DNA of 64,000 nt from Legionella brunensis (GTDB taxonomy: Bacteria; Pseudomonadota; Gammaproteobacteria; Legionellales; Legionellaceae): assembly GCF_001467025.1 (NCBI RefSeq), contig NZ_LNXV01000013.1:1-64000 (forward strand), in the 5' to 3' direction. A model generated the notes under the pieces. It made no database searches. It saw only the letters and a program-made list of their open reading frames with translations, and was not told the DNA's origin. A program made the position numbers and the translations under genes. The first letter of the stretch is position 1. Each line of letters starts with the position of its first letter. Shown one piece after another: positions 53,502 through 64,000 of this stretch.

Positions 53502-55285
53502 GATAAACTGTTAAGGCGAGCTGCGAGAGCAACACAACCTTGGCCAGCATGTAAACCAATTGCGAGAGACACCGGTTTAACATAGAGTGGAGACTTATTA
53601 AATCTCTGTGATGTAATCTTTGCAAATTCCAAGGCTTCACTTTCGGCATTTGCATGAACAATACAATACTCTTCTAATTTTAAATCGTTTTTTTTGATGG
53701 ACTGTTCCAAGTAGTTAATTGATTTCGTCAATGCTTTGGAACGGGAAAATGACTTACCTGCAATGAATCCCTTGCCCTGACAATCAACGGAAACTATCGG
53801 TTTCAATTTAGACCAAGTTGCGATGCGCCCTTTAAAATTACTCATTCGTCCGGAGCGTACCATCGAATCGAATTGATTAACGGCCACATAAATATAAGTA
53901 GTTCTTATGGCATTTGAAATTTGTTTAATAATTTGTTTAATTGATTGTCCTGCTTCAATTAACTCACCTGCATAATTTAACAGTAAACCATGGGCACCCG
54001 AATTTGTTTTTGAGTCAATGACTGTGATATTTGAATAATTTTTTGCAGCTTGAATAAATGCCTCATACATTCCACTCATTGCTTTTGAGACAGAAATGAC
54101 CAAAACATTTTCATAGGTTTTGCTAAGTTGTCCGAATTTTTCTTCAAGTACTGATAATGAGGGATAGGATGTCTTTGGATACTCATGCAAAAAACTATTC
54201 AAGTTGGCATAAAAATCATTTTCCTCAAAACAATATTTATCTAACAGCTGATGTTGTCCCATTTGTATATTAATGGGTATCAAATGAATTTGATGTTTAT
54301 CAATAAGTTGTTGTGATAAATCAGCACTCGAGTCTGAAACCAGTGCAATATTTCCTTTCGGGGCGTGGTTCATTTCGAATTGTCTTCGCATGTCATCCAC
54401 TTTAGGGTAAAGGATAGTATGTTGCTGGCATAAATGAGCAAAAATAATTTGTGGATTTTCTGTATGAACATGGAATCGGCAAAGATCGTTATTGCTAGTG
54501 ACTAGAGCATGCTCACCATGCTTCATCAAAAAATTTAAAATATTGTTTTTATCCAGTGAAGGGGATTTCAATACTGCCTCGGTACAGTAACGATGGTTTT
54601 CCTTACTATGGTTATCAAACAAGTGTTCAGGTTTTAAAGATGTTAAATTTGTATCGAACTTTAGATTTTCTATTTGAGGATTTTGCAAAAATTGAGTAAA
54701 ACCCTCGAGGAAGAAATAGAATCCCAGCGCGCCAGCATCAACAACGTTTGATTTTTTGATTTCCGGTAGCATGTGGGTTGTTTTTTGCAATTCCAGCAAA
54801 AGAGGTGGTAATATTTTTGTCATCCCTAATTCAAAAGAGCACTCATTTTTAATTTGTTGGCTAATAAAAGCTAATTGCTTAATAAGAGTAAGGATAGTGC
54901 CTTCTACTGGATTGGGAATTGACTCTTCAACCTCTCTTGAAACGGTTTGTAGTATATGAGCAAAAACGTCAAATTCGATGATAGTCTCTAATGGCATATT
55001 TTCCGCTAGCGAATTAAAAAATTGAGCGAGGATCATTCCTGAATTACCTCTTGCTCCTATAATGCTGGCATCTGCGATTGATTTTGATGTTTCTCGCAAG
55101 GTTAATTGGGGTGAGGAAAAATGAATAATTGCATTGGCTAGGGACGCCATATTATCGCCAGTATCGCCATCCGCAACAGGAAATACATTAATACTATTTA
55201 TCTCTATTTTATTATTGATTATCCAGTGACACCCAACCACAATACCACGATGAAATTGCTCGCAATCTAATTTATCTAATGCCAT
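53498..55285 (-). CDS. DhaL-DegV fusion protein (FakA/FakB-like)
   Basis: 595 residues. Residues 1-200 form a DAK2/DhaL ATP-binding domain (NSINVFPVADGDTGDNMASL, GARGNSGMILAQF). Residues ~310-595 form a DegV fatty-acid-binding domain (ALVSDSSADLS, NVLVISVSKAMSGMYEAFIQAA, VIDSKTNSGAHGLLL, SLAIGLHAGQGCVALA). In Firmicutes FakA (kinase) and FakB (DegV carrier) are separate; a single polypeptide carrying both suggests an exogenous fatty acid kinase in one chain. First gene of a coupled operon with DUF2878 and DUF1295. Confidence 0.85.
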   Translation of the reverse strand: MALDKLDCEQFHRGIVVGCHWIINNKIEINSINVFPVADGDTGDNMASLANAIIHFSSPQLTLRETSKSIADASIIGARGNSGMILAQFFNSLAENMPLETIIEFDVFAHILQTVSREVEESIPNPVEGTILTLIKQLAFISQQIKNECSFELGMTKILPPLLLELQKTTHMLPEIKKSNVVDAGALGFYFFLEGFTQFLQNPQIENLKFDTNLTSLKPEHLFDNHSKENHRYCTEAVLKSPSLDKNNILNFLMKHGEHALVTSNNDLCRFHVHTENPQIIFAHLCQQHTILYPKVDDMRRQFEMNHAPKGNIALVSDSSADLSQQLIDKHQIHLIPINIQMGQHQLLDKYCFEENDFYANLNSFLHEYPKTSYPSLSVLEEKFGQLSKTYENVLVISVSKAMSGMYEAFIQAAKNYSNITVIDSKTNSGAHGLLLNYAGELIEAGQSIKQIIKQISNAIRTTYIYVAVNQFDSMVRSGRMSNFKGRIATWSKLKPIVSVDCQGKGFIAGKSFSRSKALTKSINYLEQSIKKNDLKLEEYCIVHANAESEALEFAKITSQRFNKSPLYVKPVSLAIGLHAGQGCVALAARLNSLS

Positions 55286-55363
55286 AAATTGTTTCCTCGA
55301 GGAATAACGTTTAAATTAAGTATTAAACATGAGATAGCTAACAATACTTATAGGGAGAGGTAA

Positions 55364-56062
55364 GTGGGGCATTATCTAATCATTGCAGGAAGCAGTGCCA
55401 TGGGTCAAGCAATAACCAGTGCTTTAGAAAGAAGAGGCGATACTTTTTTCACTACTGCCCGGGATGAAACTAAAATTAAACCGGACATGATTTTAGATGC
55501 AACCGATTTCGAACAAGTGAAGGAAGCTTTTCGTAGGGCAGGAGCTCTGGATGGAGTGGTAAATTGCAGCGGCTCATTACTGCTTAAAAATGCTCATCTG
55601 ACGAACAAAAGTGAATATCAAAAAGTTATCGACGCCTCTCTGACAACTGCATTTGCGACAGTTCATGCTGCTGGAGCTATTATGAAAAGTGGTGGTTCAG
55701 TGGTTCTTATGTCTTCTGCTGCAGCACTTATAGGGCTTCCCAATCACGAAGCAATTTCGGCAGCTAAAGCTGCAATTATCGGTCTCGCTCGCTCCGCTGC
55801 AGCAAGTTACGCCCATTCTAATTTGAGAATCAATGTCATTGCTCCCGGTATGGTGGATACGCATCTTACTAAAAATTTAGTGGCCAATGAACTTTTTTAC
55901 AATGCTTCGAAAGCGATGCATCCTCTCGGACGATTAGGTAGTGTCAATGATATAGCTCAAGGAGTCCTGTTCTTTCTTAATCCTGAAAATAGCTGGATTA
56001 CAGGTCAGGTTCTTTGCATAGACGGTGGGCTTAGTCACGTTAAATCTAAGATTAAACTGTAA
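55364..56062 (+). CDS. Short-chain dehydrogenase/reductase
   Basis: 232 residues starting at a GTG at 55364 (GAGAGG upstream, tight spacing). Cofactor loop AGSSAMGQAI, VNCSG in place of NAG, catalytic Ser in MSSAAA and a changed HEAISAAKAA segment where the YxxxK motif sits: the Tyr is replaced (EAISAAK), so activity is uncertain. APGMVDT follows. It is 14 nt upstream of the FeS photolyase gene in the same operon; a related SDR is often found there. Confidence 0.8.
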   Translation: MGHYLIIAGSSAMGQAITSALERRGDTFFTTARDETKIKPDMILDATDFEQVKEAFRRAGALDGVVNCSGSLLLKNAHLTNKSEYQKVIDASLTTAFATVHAAGAIMKSGGSVVLMSSAAALIGLPNHEAISAAKAAIIGLARSAAASYAHSNLRINVIAPGMVDTHLTKNLVANELFYNASKAMHPLGRLGSVNDIAQGVLFFLNPENSWITGQVLCIDGGLSHVKSKIKL

Positions 56063-56076
56063 TTGTGGATTAAAGA

Positions 56077-57603
56077 ATGCCAAAACTTTGCTTCTTACTG
56101 GGCGACCAGATCAGTAAATCATTAACTGCTTTAAAGAAAATTAACAAAGATAACGACCTTGTATTCTTATGTGAAGTCATGGAAGAAGCAACTTATGTGA
56201 ATCATCATCCTAAAAAAATAGCCTTTCTATTCTCAGCGATGCGACATTTCGCTAAAGACCTCACTAAGGATGGTTACCATGTCCGTTATGTAACGCTAGA
56301 TGAGCCCCATAATCTAGGATCGCTTGAAAAAGAACTTTATCGTGTCATTGAAGAAGAGAACATAACATCTGTAGTCTTGACAGAGCCGGGAGAATGGCGA
56401 GTTTTACAAAAATTTTTACTACTTAAACAAGCATTGACCATTCCAGTTACTCTTCATGCGGATAATCGTTTTCTTAGCTCCATCAGTGAGTTTAAAAATT
56501 GGTTAAAGAATAAGAAACATTTGCGCATGGAATTTTTTTATCGAATGATGAGGAAAAAATATTCGATACTCATGAAGAATGAAGAAATTCCGATTGGTCG
56601 AAAATGGAATTTTGATGACCTCAATCGAAAAAGAGCCAGCACTGATTTACATTTCCCACCCCGATTAACCCATAACCATGATGAAATTACTCTGAAGGTC
56701 TTAGCGCTTGTTAAAGAAAAATTTAGCCATCATTTTGGACGTTTAGATAATTTTAACATGGCGGTTACGCGAGAAGAGGCTTTGGAAGAGGCTCATTTTT
56801 TTATAAATCAGTGCCTCCCACAATTTGGTGATTATCAGGACGCCATGCTTAAACAAGAAGTACATTTATTTCATTCACGATTATCTTGCTATTTAAATGC
56901 AGGGTTATTATTGCCACTAGAGCTATGTAAAATGGCGGAGCAAGCCTATTTAAAAAATGCGGTGGCTATCAATTCAGCGGAGGGATTTATTAGACAAATC
57001 CTTGGCTGGAGAGAATATGTGAGAGGAATCTATTGGAGTTTCATGCCAGACTATGCCAATTTAAATTATTTTAACGCTACTCGCTCCTTACCGGATTTCT
57101 TTTGGGGCAAACCGACAGATATGTTTTGTCTTAAAGAAGTAGTCAAACAAACAGGTGATGAGGCATACTCTCATCACATTCAACGTCTAATGATTACTGG
57201 TAATTTTGCCTTATTAGCAGGATTGGATCCAAAAGAAGTTTGCAAATGGTATTTAGAAGTCTATGCTGATGCATACGAATGGGTTGAGCTTCCCAATACT
57301 TTGGGTATGGCCCTTTATGCTGATGGTGGGGTAATTGCAAGTAAACCCTATGCAGCAAGTGGAAAATACATAAATCGGATGAGTAATTTTTGCCAATCGT
57401 GCATCTATGATCCCAAAGAAGTTACCGGCGAGAAAGCGTGTCCTTTCAATTCGCTTTATTGGAATTTTTTAGATAAAAACAGAAATAAACTCGATAATAA
57501 TCCTCGTCTTCGGTATGTGTATATGCATTTAGATAAGATGCCCGGTAATAAAAAAGAGGAAATTTTTCAAAAGGCTCAGACGTTTTTAAAACAACTAGAC
57601 TAA
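56077..57603 (+). CDS. Iron-sulfur (6-4) photolyase / CryPro-type (PhrB class)
   Basis: 508 residues, the family length. Cysteines at 351 (MFCLKEV), 439 and 442 (FCQSC) and 455 (ACPF) are in the positions that hold the [4Fe-4S] cluster in Agrobacterium PhrB (350, 438, 441, 454, shifted by one). The FAD domain includes EGFIRQILGWREYVRGIYW and the family words NTLGMALYADGG, MITGNFALLAG. The enzyme repairs (6-4) photoproducts with light in PhrB; the call rests on the cysteine spacing. A fragment of a second copy is at 35690-35798. Confidence 0.9.
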   Translation: MPKLCFLLGDQISKSLTALKKINKDNDLVFLCEVMEEATYVNHHPKKIAFLFSAMRHFAKDLTKDGYHVRYVTLDEPHNLGSLEKELYRVIEEENITSVVLTEPGEWRVLQKFLLLKQALTIPVTLHADNRFLSSISEFKNWLKNKKHLRMEFFYRMMRKKYSILMKNEEIPIGRKWNFDDLNRKRASTDLHFPPRLTHNHDEITLKVLALVKEKFSHHFGRLDNFNMAVTREEALEEAHFFINQCLPQFGDYQDAMLKQEVHLFHSRLSCYLNAGLLLPLELCKMAEQAYLKNAVAINSAEGFIRQILGWREYVRGIYWSFMPDYANLNYFNATRSLPDFFWGKPTDMFCLKEVVKQTGDEAYSHHIQRLMITGNFALLAGLDPKEVCKWYLEVYADAYEWVELPNTLGMALYADGGVIASKPYAASGKYINRMSNFCQSCIYDPKEVTGEKACPFNSLYWNFLDKNRNKLDNNPRLRYVYMHLDKMPGNKKEEIFQKAQTFLKQLD

Positions 57604-58019
57604 ATGTTCATCCACGATCCGATCCAGATGGTGAGGACAGAGCTTAAGCTGCATAACATTATACCCCAAGCCAAATCGATAAAAGCCATATGGATAGGCC
57701 AATTTTTAAAAATAGCGAGGCAGGTAAAATCATAAATCCCATAAATAATTAAACCAAGTAGTGCACCATATAAGGTAGCATGAAATAAAGAGTTGTTAGC
57801 TAAGGGCTGAATAAAAATAACAATAGATAAGGCAAACAGCGCATATACTAAAAAGGTGGCCCACCAAATAGGTCGAAGTTGATGATCACTGAGACGTAGC
57901 CAATCCTTGTAATGTTCAATATATAAATTCTTTGCTACAAGTCCAAGCCAAATAAAATCAAGAATTATAAAGATAACTAGTGCAATAAAGAATGTTTTTA
58001 TATTCATTAGATTCATCAT
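57600..58019 (-). CDS. DUF2177 membrane protein
   Basis: 139 residues, four helices. DFIWLGLVAKNLY, LRPIWWATFLVYALFAL, YGALLGLIIYGIYDFTCLAIF and the DLAWGIMLC helix are typical of DUF2177, a small family of unknown function found beside photolyase genes. Its stop overlaps the photolyase stop of the opposite strand by four bases. It lies 20 nt downstream of the class I photolyase gene on the same strand, so it is probably cotranscribed. Confidence 0.85.
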   Translation of the reverse strand: MMNLMNIKTFFIALVIFIILDFIWLGLVAKNLYIEHYKDWLRLSDHQLRPIWWATFLVYALFALSIVIFIQPLANNSLFHATLYGALLGLIIYGIYDFTCLAIFKNWPIHMAFIDLAWGIMLCSLSSVLTIWIGSWMNI

Positions 58020-58039
58020 TTTCCTTAAATTTATAATAA

Positions 58040-59494
58040 CTAATCGATATCTCTCATATCTTTTATTGTATTTAAGCGAGAGTGTTTAATCACATCGTAA
58101 TATTTTAAAGCTCTTTTTTTAGCTTCGTTGTGATCAACAATAGGTATGGGGTAGTCTTTTCCTATTTTGATTCCTGTTTTTAAAGAGCTTTCTAACCAAG
58201 GCTGATGAATGTATTGTGAACTAACATTGGAAAGCTCTGGAACCCATTGACGTATGTAATCTCCATTACTATCAAATTTTTCGCTTTGTAAAATCGGATT
58301 AAAAATACGAAAATAGGGGGCGGCATCTGCTCCACAACCAGCAACCCACTGCCAACTTGCACTATTGTTGGCCAAATCTGCATCAACTAGGGTATCTAAA
58401 AACCAATCTGCACCTTTACGCCAGTCAATTAATAAATCTTTAGTTAAAAAAGAAGCTACAACCATTCTTACGCGATTGTGCATATAACCTGTAGTCCATA
58501 ACTCTCTCATGCCGGCATCGATTAATGGATAGCCAGTCTCTCCTTTTCTCCAGTGATCAAGAAGTTTTTCATCAGAATTCCAGGGAAACATTTCAAATTC
58601 TTTTCTAAAACATTCTTGAGGTAGATTGGGAAAATTGTATAAGAGATGATACGAAAATTCACGCCAACCCAGTTCTGACAAAAAATGGTCGATTGAAGTT
58701 AAATTAGATTGCTCATCAAGCTTCAGCAGTTCTAGATGGCTGAAAACATCCCAGGGAGAAATTTCACCAAAATGTAAGTGTGGGGATAATTTTGAAGTGC
58801 CGTCTTCTATAGGTATATTTCGATCGTTTTTATAAGACAGAAGTTTTTTTTGAATGAAATTTTTCAATTTTTCTTGAGCACCTTTCTCACCAGGTTGCCA
58901 ATATTTAGAAAAATTAATAGCCCAATTAGGTTTTTTAGGCAATAAGTTCCACTTCTCTAAAGCTTCTGATTGAAGTTCTAAGTTTGTTGGACGATTTGTA
59001 ATAAGGTAGGGTTTGGGTAATGTTAATATTTTGAGGCTTTGTTTCCAAAAAGGAGTAAACACTTTAAAACATTCACCACTTTTGTTTTTAATATTCCAAG
59101 GTTCATTTAATAAACTACCATTGGTGCTATGAACTGCAACACCATGCTCTAGGAGGGTAGTTTTAATTTTTGTGTCACGTTTTATAGCGATTGGTTCATA
59201 GCAGCGATTCCAGTATACAGCTACAGCTCCGGATTCCTTAATTAAACCCATAAGAATCTCAAGGGAACTTCCGGAGCGTAGGTTTAATGTTAACCCCCAA
59301 TCTTCTTCCAAGGAGCTATTTAACTCTTTTAGACTGTAGTAAAGCCACCACTTGTGGGCACTGCCGAGAACACTTGTTTCTTTATCAAAAATATAAATAG
59401 GGATTATCACATCATGCTCGTTGCATGCGCTAGAAAGGGCAGGATTATTTGATAATCTAAGGTCTTGTCTGAACCAAACTATAGCAATGCTCAT
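58040..59494 (-). CDS. phrB: Class I deoxyribodipyrimidine (CPD) photolyase
   Basis: 484 residues from the ATG at 59494 (MSIAIVWFRQDLRLSNNPAL). The N-terminal alpha/beta antenna domain and C-terminal FAD domain are complete: HLHFGEISPWDVF, GWREFSYHLLYNFP, WRKGETGYPLIDAGMRELWTTGYMHNRVRM, DANLADNSWQW region (VDADLANNSASWQWVAGCGADAAPYF). It repairs cyclobutane pyrimidine dimers with light. It is intact, unlike the decayed copy at 37712-38138. The 5' end faces the duplicated DUF6671 fragment. Confidence 0.95.
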   Translation of the reverse strand: MSIAIVWFRQDLRLSNNPALSSACNEHDVIIPIYIFDKETSVLGSAHKWWLYYSLKELNSSLEEDWGLTLNLRSGSSLEILMGLIKESGAVAVYWNRCYEPIAIKRDTKIKTTLLEHGVAVHSTNGSLLNEPWNIKNKSGECFKVFTPFWKQSLKILTLPKPYLITNRPTNLELQSEALEKWNLLPKKPNWAINFSKYWQPGEKGAQEKLKNFIQKKLLSYKNDRNIPIEDGTSKLSPHLHFGEISPWDVFSHLELLKLDEQSNLTSIDHFLSELGWREFSYHLLYNFPNLPQECFRKEFEMFPWNSDEKLLDHWRKGETGYPLIDAGMRELWTTGYMHNRVRMVVASFLTKDLLIDWRKGADWFLDTLVDADLANNSASWQWVAGCGADAAPYFRIFNPILQSEKFDSNGDYIRQWVPELSNVSSQYIHQPWLESSLKTGIKIGKDYPIPIVDHNEAKKRALKYYDVIKHSRLNTIKDMRDID

Positions 59495-59610
59495 AGACTT
59501 AAAATTATAAAACAATTATTGTCATAGGTATTAACTACCATACAGCTAAGCTTTTGAATACTCAAATTGAAATATAAAAATATTTTGCTAAGCTTTTCTG
59601 GTCAAGCCCT

Positions 59611-59799
59611 TTTGTAGCCTTATGCTCAATGTGAACGCCCAGACTTTGGATTCAAAACGACTAAAGTGCATTCCTTGCGCACTTCTTATTATGAGGAAGA
59701 GGTCTAGGATTGTATCGGTTATGATCATAAAGAATACAAAACACGACGAGATGGTTTGTTAAAAGCCGACCCTACGAATTGTAATTATTGCAACCTTAA
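59611..59799 (+). pseudogene. DUF6671 C-terminal duplicate fragment
   Basis: FGFKTTKVHSLRTSYYEEEV-stop-DCIGYDHKEYKTRRDGLLKADPTNCNYCN matches the end of the DUF6671 protein at 47312-48145 (SSTSYYKEEVWGC, HEEYKMRRDGLLKADPRYCDYCN). It has a stop and frameshifts. The intergenic spacer to the hemH fragment (59800-59875) is also similar to that between DUF6671 and hemH. This is a duplicated piece of the DAB-hemH locus. Confidence 0.85.
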
Positions 59800-59875
59800 A
59801 GTAGTTTTCTGTAATGCACGGATGATAAGCTCACTGATAGTAAGTTATGATTCCATTTTTTTTAAAGAATTTCCG

Positions 59876-60030
59876 GTGAAAAAAGGATTGTTACTAAAAT
59901 CTCGGTGCTCCAACTCTACGAATAATCGAGAGATTAAGCGTTATTTGCGTCACCTTGAAATGGCAAAGTTTCTGGATACATCTGTCGAGTCATTAAAAAC
60001 TATCTTACCTGTAAATTTTTACTTTGTTGA
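59876..60030 (+). pseudogene. hemH N-terminal duplicate fragment
   Basis: KKGLLLKSRCSNSTNNREIKRYLRHLEMAKFLD parallels the first ~50 residues of the intact ferrochelatase ([35 protein letters not shown]). The similarity fades after about residue 50. It continues directly from the DUF6671 fragment and ends just upstream of katG. Confidence 0.8.
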
Positions 60031-60089
60031 TAGGAAGATACAAATAATAACATGTGATAATGATAATCCCGATTAACTAAATTATTTAA

Positions 60090-62405
<2,316 letters not shown>

Positions 62406-62504
62406 CAGATAGAGTTAAGGATAATCCTGTTCCGGTCGGATTTAGGCTAATTGAGTCAAGGATTTAAATAACAGAGTAAACATTTAATTTATCTATCAAT
62501 CAAA

Positions 62505-62531
62505 GATAAAGCCCCAATTTGGGGCTTTATC
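62505..62531. terminator. Terminator hairpin after katG
   Basis: GATAAAGCCCC (62505-62515), loop AATTT, GGGGCTTTATC (62521-62531): an 11-bp perfect stem. It is about 100 nt downstream of katG and should work in both directions. Confidence 0.8.
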
Positions 62532-63009
62532 GCTAGAAAAGAGAGCATAAGCAAAGGTCTCAAAATCAATCTCCAATTTAAACGGCAAGAACTTTAATAT
62601 TATTTTGATATGCCACCTAGAAGTGTGACGAACAAAAATGACTTGGTCCAATAGATCTGACCTACCCAGTTAAGTACATTTTCTCTTAGACCCTTGGGGA
62701 TCAATAGGATAATTAATCTCATCAAAGAATTGGTACTAATTTAGGGGATAGACCACTCTGTTTTTTCAAATGGGCGTTCACCCTTTATGGTTAAAACATG
62801 TTGCTCTAAGCAACAATGCAGAAAAATCTTAAAATGCATGCTCTTGAAAATGAATTTTTTGACCTTATCTCTGTAAATGCCATTTATTTTTAGGGAGAGT
62901 TATATAATCAAGTAGTACTGTAATGAACTCATCTAACTAGTAATAAAATAACTTAATTTTTGTTTATATTTTTGCTTTTAATAAAATTAGAATTAAGAGG
63001 ATTTAAACT
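62532..63009. other. Gene-free stretch before the stress-factor gene
   Basis: No supportable reading frame. A short hairpin GTTGCT-CTA-AGCAAC near 62801-62815 and an AT-rich upstream region of the HPF-like gene are all that can be seen. The promoter of 63010 is presumably here. Confidence 0.3.
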
Positions 63010-63378
63010 ATGACGACAGTTCAAACAACAATACGCGGTATTTCATCAACACCGGCGATCAATTATCATATCAATAGACATTTTAACAAACTTAAAAGAG
63101 CCTACAGCAAAATAAATAAATGTAGGGTGACGGTCGATTTAGCTAAAAATAATACACATAAAGACAAGCTTTATACGGTATGCATCGATATAACTACACC
63201 TGGAAAAGAGTTAGTTAGTAAAAAGCAGGATCCCAATTTATTTATCGCTATTCGTAATGGCTTTTTAGCACTCGAGCAATTATTAGAGAAACATCATAAA
63301 AAGAAATTGCTCTTTAACAAAAACTACCCTAATTATCTGCGAGATTATACTAGCAACGCAATGGATCAAGCCATTTAA
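63010..63378 (+). CDS. HPF/RaiA-family ribosome-associated factor
   Basis: 122 residues resembling ribosome hibernation factors: TTIRGISSTPAINYHINRHFNKLKRAYSKINKCRVTVDL, then CIDITTPGKELVSKKQDPNLFIAIRNGFLALEQLL. The fold is the HPF N-domain (beta-alpha-beta); long-form C-terminal domains are absent, so short HPF or RaiA-like. These proteins bind the 30S decoding region in stress. AAGAGGATTT precedes the ATG. The Hsp20-like gene follows 103 nt later; both fit a stress-response unit. Confidence 0.82.
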   Translation: MTTVQTTIRGISSTPAINYHINRHFNKLKRAYSKINKCRVTVDLAKNNTHKDKLYTVCIDITTPGKELVSKKQDPNLFIAIRNGFLALEQLLEKHHKKKLLFNKNYPNYLRDYTSNAMDQAI

Positions 63379-63481
63379 ACAGTTTAAACCTTTTATTGAT
63401 AAACGAAGGCAGGGCATGTAGTTCATAGCCCTGTCATATAAATTTTTGAATTAGGTATAGGTTGATAAAGAAGGGGGGGGC

Positions 63482-64000
63482 ATGAAAAAAGAATTCATTC
63501 TATTTTTATCGTGTGCGGTCATGCTTACTGCAATGGGGTCTTTGGTTAATGCCAAAGACAGGAATCAGGTGCAAAAAAGTACTAATCAAATTGCATTTCC
63601 ATTCGATAACGATCCGTTTTTTCAATCCAATGATGATGCGTTTAATCAAATTAAGATTATCCAACAAGCTATAGACAGATTAATGCAACATCAGTTTGAG
63701 CAAATTAATAACAACGCTCTTTATTTGATGAACTCAAAAAACACTCTAGGTTCTTCACAAGACATTCATATGGAAGAACGCAACAACGAACTCGTTTATA
63801 CTATCAAACAGCCTGAAGGCTCCGATAGTAAAGTTGATGTTTCTGTTAAGAATGGTTTATTGATTATTAATACTCATTTCATGCAGAAAAGAACACATAG
63901 CCACAATGGCAGCAGAAGTTATAGTTATTCTCAACATAACTACACTCAGTCTTTTAAATTGCCAAGTGGTTATGATCCCAATTCAATTGCTCTGAAGACA
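63482..64000 (+). CDS. Exported Hsp20-like protein, C-terminal part cut by the window end
   Basis: At least 173 residues. Signal peptide (FILFLSCAVMLTAMGSLVNA) then NQIAFPFDNDPFF, a helix (QIKIIQQAIDRLMQHQFEQI), and an alpha-crystallin-like region HMEERNNELVYTIKQPEGSDSKVDVSVKNGLLIINTHF, ending TQSFKLPSGYDPNSIAL. Hsp20 chaperones are normally cytoplasmic; an exported version would protect the periplasm. The ribosome site AAGGGGGGGGC contains eight G directly before the ATG. Confidence 0.75.
   Translation, partial: MKKEFILFLSCAVMLTAMGSLVNAKDRNQVQKSTNQIAFPFDNDPFFQSNDDAFNQIKIIQQAIDRLMQHQFEQINNNALYLMNSKNTLGSSQDIHMEERNNELVYTIKQPEGSDSKVDVSVKNGLLIINTHFMQKRTHSHNGSRSYSYSQHNYTQSFKLPSGYDPNSIALKT

Noticed and set aside
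59756-60076. 106-codon ORF upstream of katG
   Set aside because: It crosses the DUF6671/hemH duplicate fragments by chance reading; the similarity shows it is two pseudogene pieces joined.

Overview
The window is AT-rich gammaproteobacterial DNA, almost certainly chromosomal DNA of a Legionella species. The evidence is a member of the Legionella-specific major outer membrane protein family (18755-19651), a homologue of the mitochondrial-carrier mimic LncP (20911-21882), an OTU-type cysteine protease of Legionella effector style (30948-32807), a signal-peptide-bearing KatG, and several other eukaryotic-like proteins (Fic, patatin/cyclic-nucleotide-binding, P450, thaumatin-like).

Layout. 0-2.6 kb: end of a probable integrated element, with a hypothetical protein, a Fic protein preceded by four copies of an ATATGTCGA box, and a 3' fragment of a tRNA-Thr(CGT) gene that looks like an attachment-site scar. 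2.6-6 kb: decayed arsenic/chromate genes (arsC fragment, ChrA-ArsI chimera), a sterol-desaturase-type hydroxylase and a DoxX gene with two in-frame stops. 6-15.8 kb: accessory metabolic and resistance-like genes (three small-molecule kinases, HAD phosphatase, RidA, nitrilase-like protein, cytochrome P450, GNAT acetyltransferase, cNMP-patatin). 16-33 kb: envelope proteins and candidate effectors, with a cluster of three perfect DnaA boxes near 23.1 kb. 33-38 kb: regulators, an RDD protein, then a stretch of decayed genes (FeS-type photolyase, glutaminase, TsaC-like, class I photolyase) around intact tspO and a YeeZ-like gene.

38-52 kb is the best organised part. A minus-strand TolC/HlyD/ABC-type operon has an ABC subunit whose nucleotide-binding motifs are all degenerate. 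Next to it is a LysR gene divergent from a dabB-dabA-PII-like-DUF6671-hemH operon, a DAB-type inorganic carbon uptake system, followed by a bd-type quinol oxidase (cydAB/cio).

52-64 kb: a coupled operon on the minus strand (a fused DhaL/DegV protein, DUF2878 with a poly-T frameshift, DUF1295); an SDR with an iron-sulfur (6-4)-type photolyase on the plus strand; DUF2177 and an intact class I photolyase on the minus strand; then katG, an HPF/RaiA-like ribosome factor and an exported Hsp20-like protein that runs off the window.

A recurrent theme is decayed second copies of genes that are intact elsewhere in the same window: tolC 3' end at 49.4 kb, DUF6671/hemH junction at 59.6-60.0 kb, class I photolyase at 37.7-38.1 kb and FeS photolyase at 35.7 kb. 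This points to local duplication followed by rearrangement and loss. All functional calls come from reading motifs by eye; no database search was run.
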